DNA from: Berkiella sp963803015
Lineage (GTDB): Bacteria > Pseudomonadota > Gammaproteobacteria > Berkiellales > Berkiellaceae
Length of the DNA: 64,000 nucleotides
Assembly (NCBI GenBank): GCA_963803015.1
Contig: CAWDKV010000011.1
Coordinates: 372,001-436,000, forward strand
Direction of reading: 5' to 3'
Shown in pieces: positions 51,284 through 59,073 of this stretch (position 1 is the stretch's first letter; each line of letters starts with the position of its first letter). Made by a program: the position numbers and the translations under genes. The notes under the pieces were generated by a model, which did no database searches, was not told the DNA's origin, and saw only the letters and a list, made by a program, of their open reading frames with translations.

Positions 51284-52882
51284 ATGAAACATGGCATAAA
51301 TGCACTTGACACAGAAAATGAAGGCAATGATAAAAAACATCGTCGTTCAAGTGTGGTGGCAGCTAGCTCAGAAAATGCTGTGATGGCAGACGCAACTTCT
51401 TCTCCTATGGAAATAGTAAATGATCCATTTTCTACTCTTCCTCCGAGAGTCTTAAGTTATTTGTTCCATTTTGTTCCAGCATCTAGGGATAAAAAATCTG
51501 GCACTCTAAGAGAAGTTTCAAAAGGATGGCGAGATTCTCACACCATTACATTGCTCAATCAATATAATAAAAGAAAACTCAAAGAACGAGCCAGTTTTGC
51601 TTGTAAAATAGTAGAGTATACACTTCGTTTATTGCGAACCAATATGCCAGACGAAAAATTAGAAAAAACAACTGTATACATAGCTCAAGAAAATAACAAG
51701 CAATTATCCTACGTTCTGCGTACACCTAAAGGTCACGTCGCCAAAGGCGCGCTAAATATAGATATAGAGACTGAGCTAACATCTGATATTTTAAATTCAT
51801 TTAAACCTCAAATTTTACAGGAAATATCAGATAAAGGGCACCTGCAAACTAACCCAGCACTTGAAGAACAACGAGAAGAAATCATATGTTTTTTACAAAA
51901 TGAGTCTGCAATTTTAGAAAAAGAATTATCTTCAGTCATAAGAGATTGTTTTGTCGAGTTAAAAAAACCTGTTTCAAATGATTTTTTAGAATTTTTAAAA
52001 CGAGAGGCAGTTTTAGATAAGTTAAATATGGAAATTATTTGCGCTAAAATAAATAAAAGCAACGCAAGTCAAAATCCAACACACTTAGATTGTTCGAATT
52101 GTTATCTTACGCGCTTTCCTAAAGAAATGATTACTCATCCAAAATATGCTCAATATTGGTCTAAACTGGAGCGACTTTTCCTTTATGGTAATCACCTAAA
52201 AAACTTACCGCCAGAGATCGGGCGTTTAATAGGGCTTAAACATCTTTTCCTTAACGAAAATAAACTCGTGAGTTTACCCCCGGAAATAGGGTGTTTGGTA
52301 GCGCTTGAATGGCTTTATCTTTCTCACAACCTTCTACAGAACTTACCGCCAGAGATAGGACAGTTAGCCGCGCTGAGAAACCTCGATGCACCTCATAATC
52401 ACTTGCGAAGCTTACCCCCAGAAACAGAGCATTTGGCAGCACTTAAAAGCCTTGATCTTACCCACAATCATTTACAGTGCTTACCGTCCGGAATTGGGCA
52501 ATTGCTCGAACTTCAAAATCTTTTCCTTTCTTACAACGATTTACAAGAGTTACCAGCAGAGATCGGGCAGTTGATAAAGTTGAAAAAACTTTACCTTTCT
52601 CACAATAAACTGCAAGTTTTACCGCAAGAAATATGGCGCTTGGTCACGCTTAAATGGCTTTTCCTTTCTAATAATCAACTAGAAAGCTTATCACCAGAGA
52701 TAGATCAGTTACGAGCACTTGAATGGCTTGACGTTTCACATAATTATCTACAAAGCTTACCAGTTAATTTAAGAGAGGATATTATTCTGGAGGACACCAA
52801 TACTCTGGAGTACCTTACAAAAGCCCAAGTGCTGGCTTCACAAAAATTACCTGCACTAGTAAAAAAAGCGCCAAGGCCTTAA
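51284..52882 (+). CDS. F-box and leucine-rich-repeat protein, candidate effector
   Basis: The 532-residue protein has a charged N-terminus with a basic patch Lys-Lys-His-Arg-Arg (about 17-21). An F-box-like segment follows at about 49-90: Leu-Pro-Pro-Arg-Val-Leu-Ser-Tyr-Leu-Phe-His-Phe-Val-Pro-Ala, then Leu-Arg-Glu-Val-Ser-Lys-Gly-Trp. A helical middle leads to about nine LRRs of 23 residues (about 285-500) with the consensus Leu-x-x-Leu-x-Leu-Ser-His-Asn-x-Leu-x-x-Leu-Pro-Pro-Glu-Ile-Gly. This is the FBXL architecture of eukaryotic SCF ubiquitin ligases. The ATG at 51284 avoids a hydrophobic, poorly coding 16-codon extension. No signal peptide; secretion by a specialised system is inferred. 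Confidence 0.82.
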   Translation: MKHGINALDTENEGNDKKHRRSSVVAASSENAVMADATSSPMEIVNDPFSTLPPRVLSYLFHFVPASRDKKSGTLREVSKGWRDSHTITLLNQYNKRKLKERASFACKIVEYTLRLLRTNMPDEKLEKTTVYIAQENNKQLSYVLRTPKGHVAKGALNIDIETELTSDILNSFKPQILQEISDKGHLQTNPALEEQREEIICFLQNESAILEKELSSVIRDCFVELKKPVSNDFLEFLKREAVLDKLNMEIICAKINKSNASQNPTHLDCSNCYLTRFPKEMITHPKYAQYWSKLERLFLYGNHLKNLPPEIGRLIGLKHLFLNENKLVSLPPEIGCLVALEWLYLSHNLLQNLPPEIGQLAALRNLDAPHNHLRSLPPETEHLAALKSLDLTHNHLQCLPSGIGQLLELQNLFLSYNDLQELPAEIGQLIKLKKLYLSHNKLQVLPQEIWRLVTLKWLFLSNNQLESLSPEIDQLRALEWLDVSHNYLQSLPVNLREDIILEDTNTLEYLTKAQVLASQKLPALVKKAPRP

Positions 52883-53052
52883 TCTCAAAAAACTTAAGAA
52901 TAAAGGAATTTGAATATTTAGCTGTTCGAAAGTCGAATAGCTTTGCTAATTGACCGATAGCTAGAAATACGCTCACAACAGCATTGATGGGCGTAATAAT
53001 AAGTAATAAGATTTACTATCTTATTTTCTTTATCAATATTAAGGAATATACC

Positions 53053-53745
53053 ATGTTAAGTTCCCCTCAAAGCCAAGCAGCAGCAACGCCAAAACCGCCA
53101 TCAGAAAAGAAAATGGCTGCGGCAACAAAATTTCTCAATCTTCATTTCAATGCAGACATGATAGAGACTCTAGCAAAAAGCTTAGCGAAAAGTATCAGAG
53201 ATAGCATATATCAAGATACACGACAAACCATGTCCGCTGAAATTGAAAAAAGCTTAATTGCAGACTTAAATGAAATTGTAAATAAAATATTCATGCTAGA
53301 CACCAGTAAAGAAAAATTTTTACGTCACTTAGTAGAAGTTTTTGAAGAAGATGAGATTGAAGCATTTTTAGAATTTTATGAATCACCCCTCGGCAAAAAA
53401 ATTCTAGCTAAAATGGTTATCTACACGGGAAGCATGGCTGAATTAACAAAAAATATTTTGGACGAAAATAATAAACAACTAGAAGAAGCTTTCAAGAAAG
53501 CTATAGACGCAACGATGAAAAATGCAAATCCAATTTTATTAATGTTTGCACACGCGCAACAAATTACGACCGAAATGCGCATGCCACCTCCTGGCGCTCC
53601 CTCAGAGGCAGCGTCTTCTGCTGCAAAAAGTGTGGCGTTGCCAGAGGCAGCAACCACAACCACTGTGTCTGTTCCTGAATCTGAATACGAATCTGAATCT
53701 GATGCGATTGAGAGAGGTGCGCATATAAAACGTAAACGAGGTTAA
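53053..53745 (+). CDS. DUF2059-like protein without signal peptide, basic C-terminal tail
   Basis: The 230-residue protein contains a DUF2059-type helical region (about 85-165) with the family hallmark Phe-Leu-Glu-Phe-Tyr-Glu-Ser-Pro-Leu-Gly-Lys-Lys-Ile. Typical DUF2059 proteins are periplasmic, yet this one lacks a signal peptide: the start at 53053, with AAGGAATA upstream, leads into a Ser/Gln/Ala-rich segment. The C-terminus is Ala/Ser/Thr-rich, then acidic, and ends in Lys-Arg-Lys-Arg-Gly, a possible nuclear localisation signal. A longer frame from 52984 would add a hydrophobic stretch but has no ribosome site. Confidence 0.7.
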   Translation: MLSSPQSQAAATPKPPSEKKMAAATKFLNLHFNADMIETLAKSLAKSIRDSIYQDTRQTMSAEIEKSLIADLNEIVNKIFMLDTSKEKFLRHLVEVFEEDEIEAFLEFYESPLGKKILAKMVIYTGSMAELTKNILDENNKQLEEAFKKAIDATMKNANPILLMFAHAQQITTEMRMPPPGAPSEAASSAAKSVALPEAATTTTVSVPESEYESESDAIERGAHIKRKRG

Positions 53746-53959
53746 GGTATAGGGTGGTTTGAATTTTTTCTGGTGTATTATAAGCTGCTTGTGCTCTTGC
53801 TATGTATTTTTGATACTGCTTTATTGCGGGAATCCCACACATAACTCATTCGTGGCATAGAGCATGAGACCACTGAATGAATACACGGCAGATCAACTTT
53901 TATCAAATAAAAAATCTATAATGTAGGTAGGCATACAAATCATCATAAAAGGTCTTTAT

Positions 53960-54196
53960 ATGAAGATATGGAAACTTACCCCGATTAATAGCAATGGTTA
54001 TGTGCGAATAAGAGCTAAAAGTGAAGCGCGTGCTCGTGAAATTGCTTTTGATGCCTTTGGAAATACCAAAGTAAATAAAGTAGTACATTCCACAGATTGG
54101 TCGAGTGTTGCTTGGAATGATCCCAGTAGCGTTAGTTGTGTTTTTGAAGATGATGATGATATGTCAAATGAAGAAGGGATTCTGGATATTGTCTAG
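53960..54196 (+). CDS. Small conserved-looking hypothetical protein
   Basis: The 78-residue protein starts Met-Lys-Ile-Trp-Lys-Leu-Thr-Pro-Ile and has Val-Arg-Ile-Arg-Ala-Lys-Ser-Glu-Ala-Arg-Ala-Arg-Glu-Ile-Ala. That pattern occurs in small proteins of unknown function in several proteobacteria, and the acidic tail ends at the convergent regulator gene with a four-base overlap. The function is unknown. Confidence 0.7.
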   Translation: MKIWKLTPINSNGYVRIRAKSEARAREIAFDAFGNTKVNKVVHSTDWSSVAWNDPSSVSCVFEDDDDMSNEEGILDIV

Positions 54197-54759
54197 CTCT
54201 TATTTGGATAATGAATAATATCGTGAAAACTGGCTATTTTTGCTGTGACATTTCGGTAGCCATGGGGTTGATTAGCTTCAAATCTTAGCCCTTCACCTTT
54301 ACTTAAAAACTGCCACGTGCCATTTACTAATACTTCTATTTTTCCTTCGACTACAATCACATGTTCGATAACGCCTTCTTTATGGGGCGGCGACAAGTGC
54401 TCGCACCCGGGCAATAATTCAATAATAAAAAGCTCAAAATTTAATTGCTTATCAAAAGGGAAGAGTGGCATTACACGAATTTTTTCATCCGTGGGGTGAA
54501 GATGCTGCGCTTCGCCTGTGCGATAGATAGGCGCGTTAAAATCAGCACTGATATCGACAATAAAAGAAGAAAAAGAGGTTTGAAAACCGCTGGCAATTTT
54601 CCATAAGGTTGCGATTGTAGGGCTAGACTCTTCTCGTTCAATTTGACCCAGCATGGCCTTGCTGACGCCTGTTTCTTCTGAGGCCTTGTCCAAGCTCCAG
54701 CCCCGTTCGTGACGCAGTGCTCGTAAGGTTACAGCAATCTGTTTATATACATCTTTCAC
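54193..54759 (-). CDS. XRE-family regulator with C-terminal cupin domain
   Basis: The 188-residue protein joins an N-terminal HTH_3 domain (Leu-Arg-His-Glu-Arg-Gly-Trp-Ser-Leu-Asp-Lys-Ala, Val-Ser-Lys-Ala-Met-Leu-Gly-Gln-Ile-Glu-Arg-Glu) to a cupin (about 105-180, Pro-Pro-His-Lys-Glu-Gly-Val-Ile-Glu-His-Val). It is divergent from the DUF2000-ybaK-alaX operon, and two palindromes lie in the shared promoter region, so it probably represses both directions. The cupin may sense a small ligand. GTG at 54759 has AGGTGG five bases upstream; GTG at 54768 is the alternative. Confidence 0.9.
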   Translation of the reverse strand: MKDVYKQIAVTLRALRHERGWSLDKASEETGVSKAMLGQIEREESSPTIATLWKIASGFQTSFSSFIVDISADFNAPIYRTGEAQHLHPTDEKIRVMPLFPFDKQLNFELFIIELLPGCEHLSPPHKEGVIEHVIVVEGKIEVLVNGTWQFLSKGEGLRFEANQPHGYRNVTAKIASFHDIIHYPNKS

Positions 54760-54783
54760 CAATACCACCTATCTGGAAATCTC

Positions 54784-54838
54784 TTGTGCGTTATAGCGCA
54801 CGATGCTAGTATAGGTTATTATGCGTTATAACGCACAA
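54784..54838. promoter_or_regulatory. Divergent promoters with two palindromic operators
   Basis: Two related palindromes, GTGCGTTATAGCGCAC (54786-54801) and TGCGTTATAACGCA (54822-54835), are centred 35 bases apart. Rightward, TTGTGC (54784-54789) and TAGTAT (54807-54812) are 17 bases apart. Leftward, TTGTGC (54838-54833) and TATACT (54813-54808) are 19 apart. Each -35 box overlaps an operator, so a repressor bound here would block both the regulator gene and the tRNA-editing operon. Confidence 0.75.
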
Positions 54839-54871
54839 ATAGTGAAATAAAAAGCGAGCGGAGAGAGTCTT

Positions 54872-55294
54872 ATGTCAGAAGATATATTCAAAAACAAGTT
54901 GGTCGCTGTTCTTAATAAAAGCATAGAGCCGGGTAAAATAATGAATGCTTTGGCGCATATGTGTATAGGATTAGGCGCTGCTATTGGTAAAGAGGAATTG
55001 CGTTTGACGGATTATAAAGATGCAAATGGCGGGATCCATCCCTCCATTTCAGAAATACCTTTTATTATTCTTGCAGAAAATTCGAACAAAATTAGAAAAT
55101 TGCGGCAAGAAGCTATTGCCAACAATATCATTTTTAATGATTTCACCGATACGATGACTGTTGGCACTTATAAAGAGCAAATTGAGAGGACATTATTAGT
55201 GAAAGATGAAAATCTTATTTACTACGGAATTGTTTTGTTTGGGGATTGGGAAAAAGTGACCAACTTAACCAGAAAATTTTCACTTTGGCGATAA
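54872..55294 (+). CDS. DUF2000 family protein (peptidyl-tRNA hydrolase-like fold)
   Basis: The 140-residue protein matches DUF2000: Asn-Lys-Leu-Val-Ala-Val-Leu-Asn near the start, Leu-Ala-His-Met-Cys-Ile-Gly-Leu-Gly-Ala, Ser-Glu-Ile-Pro-Phe-Ile-Ile-Leu and Tyr-Gly-Ile-Val-Leu-Phe-Gly. The family is related in fold to peptidyl-tRNA hydrolase 2. It is the first gene of an operon whose next two genes encode tRNA-editing deacylases, which suggests a tRNA-linked role. GGAGAG precedes the ATG. Confidence 0.85.
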   Translation: MSEDIFKNKLVAVLNKSIEPGKIMNALAHMCIGLGAAIGKEELRLTDYKDANGGIHPSISEIPFIILAENSNKIRKLRQEAIANNIIFNDFTDTMTVGTYKEQIERTLLVKDENLIYYGIVLFGDWEKVTNLTRKFSLWR

Positions 55295-55308
55295 GATGAG
55301 AGTGTAAA

Positions 55309-55800
55309 ATGACGAACACACATATCATTTTGAGTAAAAGTGCCCAACGTGTACAAGAGGCCTTATCTAAAAGAGAACACTCTTTTGAAGTGAAGGCGCT
55401 CTCTTTTAGTGCGCGTACCGCGCTGGATGCAGCAACAACTATAGGCTGTGATATTGCCCAAATTGTGAAATCGTTATTATTTCGTTCAATCGATACAAAT
55501 CAGCCCATTCTTATTCTGGCGAGTGGTATAAATCGAGTGAATGAGAAAAAAATAGAAAAATTAGTTGGCGAAAAAATTGTTAAAGCCGATGCTGATTTCA
55601 CCCGTAAAATAACAGGATTTGCAATTGGTGGCATTCCGCCAGTTGGGCACCAACAAAAAATTAATTTTATCTTTATTGATGAAGACTTATTGAAATTTGA
55701 AATATTATGGGCGGCAGCAGGAACACCCCATACTGTTTTCAGTTTACACTCTATTGATATTGCAAACCTGACCGATGGGAAAATTGTTTCTATAAAATAG
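55309..55800 (+). CDS. YbaK/EbsC-type aminoacyl-tRNA deacylase
   Basis: The 163-residue protein has the YbaK/ProX fold: Ile-Gly-Cys-Asp-Ile-Ala-Gln-Ile-Val-Lys-Ser-Leu-Leu-Phe (catalytic Lys region), Ala-Ile-Gly-Gly-Ile-Pro-Pro-Val-Gly-His, and Ala-Ala-Ala-Gly-Thr-Pro-His. These trans-editing enzymes strip misloaded amino acids (such as Cys or Ala on tRNA-Pro). It is 14 bases after the DUF2000 gene and 16 before alaX. Confidence 0.9.
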   Translation: MTNTHIILSKSAQRVQEALSKREHSFEVKALSFSARTALDAATTIGCDIAQIVKSLLFRSIDTNQPILILASGINRVNEKKIEKLVGEKIVKADADFTRKITGFAIGGIPPVGHQQKINFIFIDEDLLKFEILWAAAGTPHTVFSLHSIDIANLTDGKIVSIK

Positions 55801-55816
55801 CTTTGAAGGTGAAAAA

Positions 55817-56455
55817 ATGCGAAAAGTTTTTTGGGATGATCCCTATCAATCTACTTTAACCACCACTGTCTCATCAGCAAATGGAAATCGTCTCTTGTTC
55901 GATGAAACAATAGCGTTTTCCTTTTCTGGCGGACAAGAAAGTGATAAAGCCTATGTGAATGGCCTACCCATCACCCATTCAGAAATAGAGGGAAATCTTA
56001 TTTATTACACACTGCCAGAAGGGCATGGGCTAGTCTCTGGTGATAAAGTGACAATGGAAATCGATTGGCCGCGCAGATATAAGCTAATGCGTTTGCATTT
56101 CGCTGCTGAATTGGTTCTAGAGCTTGTGACTAGAAAACTAGATATTGAAAAAATAGGGGCGCATATCGCTGAAACCAAAGCAAGGATAGATTTTGTCTAT
56201 GACAAAAACATTTCCCATCTATTTGAAAGTTTATTGCGTGAATATAACGCAATCATTGCCAAAAACGAGCCTATCTTAACGGGGTTTTCAGATGTTGAAG
56301 GACAAAGACGTTTTTGGGAGATAGCAGGTTTTTCCAAGGTCCCCTGTGGTGGCACGCATGTGAAATCTACTGCAGAAGTAGGGCATGTCACTCTCAAAAG
56401 AGTCAACGTTGGTGGTGGCAAAGAGCGAATTGAAATCAAACTTATTAATGAATAA
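55817..56455 (+). CDS. alaX: Alanyl-tRNA editing protein AlaX-like
   Basis: The 212-residue protein resembles the editing domain of AlaRS: an N-terminal beta-barrel part with Phe-Ser-Phe-Ser-Gly-Gly-Gln-Glu-Ser-Asp, a Trp-Pro-Arg-Arg-Tyr-Lys-Leu-Met-Arg-Leu-His segment and Cys-Gly-Gly-Thr-His-Val-Lys-Ser-Thr (second zinc motif). The first zinc motif reads His-Phe-Ala-Ala-Glu rather than the usual His-x3-His. It would hydrolyse Ser- or Gly-tRNA-Ala. It closes the three-gene operon. Confidence 0.88.
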   Translation: MRKVFWDDPYQSTLTTTVSSANGNRLLFDETIAFSFSGGQESDKAYVNGLPITHSEIEGNLIYYTLPEGHGLVSGDKVTMEIDWPRRYKLMRLHFAAELVLELVTRKLDIEKIGAHIAETKARIDFVYDKNISHLFESLLREYNAIIAKNEPILTGFSDVEGQRRFWEIAGFSKVPCGGTHVKSTAEVGHVTLKRVNVGGGKERIEIKLINE

Positions 56456-56585
56456 CCAAAAACTCTGATCTATTTCTATTTTCTGGCATTTGTCCCGTTT
56501 AGAAGCTTGTGGGAGCTAGCAAAAAGACGAGAATCCATAACGTCTAGAATATGCAATGATTTCTCGTCTCACTCAAGGTATTTTA

Positions 56586-57092
56586 TTATTTTTTTGGCGT
56601 CTTATAGCCTGAGGCATGGTGCTGAGCTGCTGCACTTTCATCAAATTCTGCCTGTCTTCGTCGTGACGCTGTTAACGGTCTTTCCGTATGCGCTGCAGAT
56701 GCTGAGTCGACGTTTGTCGCTCTTTGAGATTGCGAACTTTGCATCATAGGAGCTGGCCTTGCTTTTGCTTTTAATATATCTAAACCATTTTCAAATTTTT
56801 TCAAATTCCCGTTTAGTTTTCTAAGGTATTCCGTATTTTCACCAAGAACATCACCACTGGGATTTTGCTGATCGAATTTTTTTAGTTGCTTTTTAAGCTC
56901 TTTAATTGCATCTTCCACAACTTTTATTTCACTTTTTAATAATTTTTCATTTTGTTCCAAAATGGCTTTCGCTTCCTTTACGGAGCGACCTGGTGTACCA
57001 CGTTTTGCAGCTTCTACTTCTCTTTTCATTCCTGCCACATTGCTTGCATATTCTTCATATGCTTCTTTAGATTTGGGTTCTGGAATTGGCAT
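56586..57092 (-). CDS. Hypothetical coiled-coil protein
   Basis: The 168-residue protein is charged and helical, with a long coiled-coil (about 40-110) and a Ser/Ala/Gln/Arg-rich tail ending in Thr-Pro-Lys-Lys. No family is recognised. The ATG at 57092 lies eight bases from GGAGG; the frame also has ATG at 57098 and GTG at 57107, which are too close to or before that site. Its tail has an Arg-Arg-Arg patch. Confidence 0.7.
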   Translation of the reverse strand: MPIPEPKSKEAYEEYASNVAGMKREVEAAKRGTPGRSVKEAKAILEQNEKLLKSEIKVVEDAIKELKKQLKKFDQQNPSGDVLGENTEYLRKLNGNLKKFENGLDILKAKARPAPMMQSSQSQRATNVDSASAAHTERPLTASRRRQAEFDESAAAQHHASGYKTPKK

Positions 57093-57284
57093 TTTCATAT
57101 CCTCCACTTAATACTAACATTCACATTTAGGACAAAGCTTCTCGGAAAGAAGTTCAACGCATTGAAGTAAAATACAGGGTCAAAACTGTAAAAACAATCA
57201 GTTATTTATAAAAAAGTGGTAAGCTCAAAGCGTGTTGCGCTTTTCTGTTTTAGCGGAGATATAAATTAAGGCGTATCTGAGGTA

Positions 57285-57325
57285 TGGATTGTCCGGCTAC
57301 GAGTTCAAATCACCATGACAATCCA
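57285..57325. other. Hairpin upstream of a T-rich stretch
   Basis: TGGATTGTC (57285-57293) pairs exactly with GACAATCCA (57317-57325) around a 23-nt loop. It lies between two minus-strand genes. No tRNA fold results, although the loop contains TTCAAAT. Confidence 0.45.
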
Positions 57326-57354
57326 ATTTTCGTAAGAGGTAATTACAGCTCTTA

Positions 57355-57894
57355 TTAGTCAACCTGTGTTTCAAATAAGAACCAAACACGGCGTTCCGTT
57401 TCATCAATAAATACTTCTAAAATACTTGTGGTTGCTACATCTTTGTGTTCATCACACACTTCATGTGCTTGGCGCATGCTGGCTACTAATTCTTTATTAT
57501 CATTCATTAATCGTCTAACCATCTCTTTAGCGTCGACGAATTCATCATTATCATCTTTTAATCTACTTAATTGGTGAATTTGGCCAATTGAATGAATGGT
57601 TGTCTTGCCTAATTTTCTAATTCTTTCCGCCAACACATCTACCATCGCAAAAATTTGATCTGCTTGTTCATCAAACAAAAGATGATAATCCCGATAATGA
57701 CTGCCAGACATATGCCAGTGAAAATTTTTCGTTTTAACATACAAAGCAAAGACATCAGCAATCAGTGGATTGATACTTTTCGCAATAGCGGCGCAAGCTT
57801 TCTCGCCCAAATCATTAGGGGTTGCTAGCTGAGAAGAGGTAGATTTTTTGCTTTGGATATTTTTTACATTTTTCATATTTTTCATATTACTCAT
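57355..57894 (-). CDS. dps: Dps-type ferritin-like DNA-binding protein
   Basis: The 179-residue protein has the Dps core: Asn-Phe-His-Trp-His-Met-Ser-Gly (ferroxidase His), Leu-Phe-Asp-Glu-Gln-Ala-Asp (ferroxidase Asp/Glu), and Ala-Glu-Arg-Ile-Arg-Lys-Leu-Gly. The N-terminal tail of about 35 residues is Lys-, Asn- and Met-rich (Met-Lys-Asn-Met-Lys-Asn), longer than usual and basic, suitable for DNA binding. Dps oxidises and stores iron and protects DNA under stress. With the H1-like protein it is the second candidate nucleoid protein here. Confidence 0.93.
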   Translation of the reverse strand: MSNMKNMKNVKNIQSKKSTSSQLATPNDLGEKACAAIAKSINPLIADVFALYVKTKNFHWHMSGSHYRDYHLLFDEQADQIFAMVDVLAERIRKLGKTTIHSIGQIHQLSRLKDDNDEFVDAKEMVRRLMNDNKELVASMRQAHEVCDEHKDVATTSILEVFIDETERRVWFLFETQVD

Positions 57895-58164
57895 TCCTGG
57901 GTTGTGTCAGACGATTTCAATTTTTTGATAAATGAGGATAATGGAGTTACATAAGATACTTTGTGTATTCCTCAATTTAGCAGATTATCAGCATTTTTCA
58001 ATATGATGTTATCTATGGTTATTAGTTAATCTACTTGAAAAAACTTGATGTAGAAAAGCTATACTCGAATAAAGTAAACATAAATCATCATATTAAGCTA
58101 GTGTAATAGTTTAGCTCTAACAAAGAATAAATGTTTGTTCAGAACGGATTGAAAGGATAGCACC
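57895..58164. other. Divergent promoter region between dps and the protease gene
   Basis: 270 AT-rich bases with no gene. Both dps and the protease gene start outward from here, so their promoters should lie in it. I could not single out boxes with confidence. Confidence 0.5.
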
Positions 58165-59004
58165 ATGGCGTTATTACCCTCATTTTTCTTAGATTGCGTC
58201 GTATCTATTGGCGTACCCAATAAAACTGAAATTTCTTGGGTTGGAACAGGCACGCTTGTTGGCAAACCAATAGACTCTCAAGATGAATCAGATGAAAAGA
58301 AATATCATATTTTCTTAGTAACAAATAAGCATGTGCTCAAAAATAAAAAAGATATTATATTAAGGTTTAACCATTCACACGAACATAGTGCAAAAGATTT
58401 TCCCATTGATTTGCAACCAGACGGTAAGCCGCTCATCTGGGTAGGGCATCATACCGATGAGATTGACCTTGCAACTTTCCCTATTAACGCAGATGCACTT
58501 GAACAAAGAAAATTAAAATACAACGTTTTTCGCCTTGATGAAGATGCGCTTCGCGTGCCAAGCATGAAGAGAAATGGCGTATCTGAAGGTGATTCAGTAT
58601 TTATTCTTGGTTTTCCTATGGGAAATGTTTCCATTCCCGGAAATTACAATTATGCGATTTCAAGATCAGGCTCTATCGCTAGAATAAGAGATTTACTAGA
58701 AGGGCAACAGTCGAGTTTTTTAATTGATGCGAATATTTTCCCAGGAAATAGTGGTGGCCCTGTTGTCAGCAAGCCAGAATTGGTCTCTCTAGCAGGGACA
58801 CACCCGATGAAAAAGGGGGTCTTAATTGGTATCGTAAAAGCTTATATCCCTTTTAGAGATGTCGCTATTAGTAACCAAACTGGTTCCCCAAGAATAATTT
58901 TTGAAGAAAACTCAGGATTAGCAGTTGTAGAAACCGTCGATAGCATTGATAGCACTATAGATCTTTGGTTAAAGAAAAAAAATACAGCAGATGCAGTGGC
59001 ATAA
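58165..59004 (+). CDS. Trypsin-like serine protease without signal peptide
   Basis: The 279-residue protein has a chymotrypsin/HtrA-like triad: His in Val-Thr-Asn-Lys-His-Val, Asp in Asp-Glu-Ile-Asp-Leu-Ala, and Ser in Pro-Gly-Asn-Ser-Gly-Gly-Pro-Val-Val (about 196). There is no signal peptide and no PDZ domain, unlike periplasmic DegP-type proteases, so it is cytosolic or exported by another route. A variable insertion follows the first strand. It could be a host-directed or stress protease; undecided. Confidence 0.85.
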   Translation: MALLPSFFLDCVVSIGVPNKTEISWVGTGTLVGKPIDSQDESDEKKYHIFLVTNKHVLKNKKDIILRFNHSHEHSAKDFPIDLQPDGKPLIWVGHHTDEIDLATFPINADALEQRKLKYNVFRLDEDALRVPSMKRNGVSEGDSVFILGFPMGNVSIPGNYNYAISRSGSIARIRDLLEGQQSSFLIDANIFPGNSGGPVVSKPELVSLAGTHPMKKGVLIGIVKAYIPFRDVAISNQTGSPRIIFEENSGLAVVETVDSIDSTIDLWLKKKNTADAVA

Positions 59005-59073
59005 CCAAAAAATTTGTGCTATTACATTAATCTTAGGGGTTAATAAAGTAAACTCAGGATAAGGACTATATAC

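Noticed and set aside
54822..54835. TGCGTTATAACGCA as a mobile-element end
   Set aside because: Its pairing with 54786-54801 over the -35 boxes next to an XRE gene fits operators better.
57285..57330. Possible tRNA, from GTTCAAATC in the loop
   Set aside because: No T stem, anticodon arm or acceptor stem can be drawn around it.
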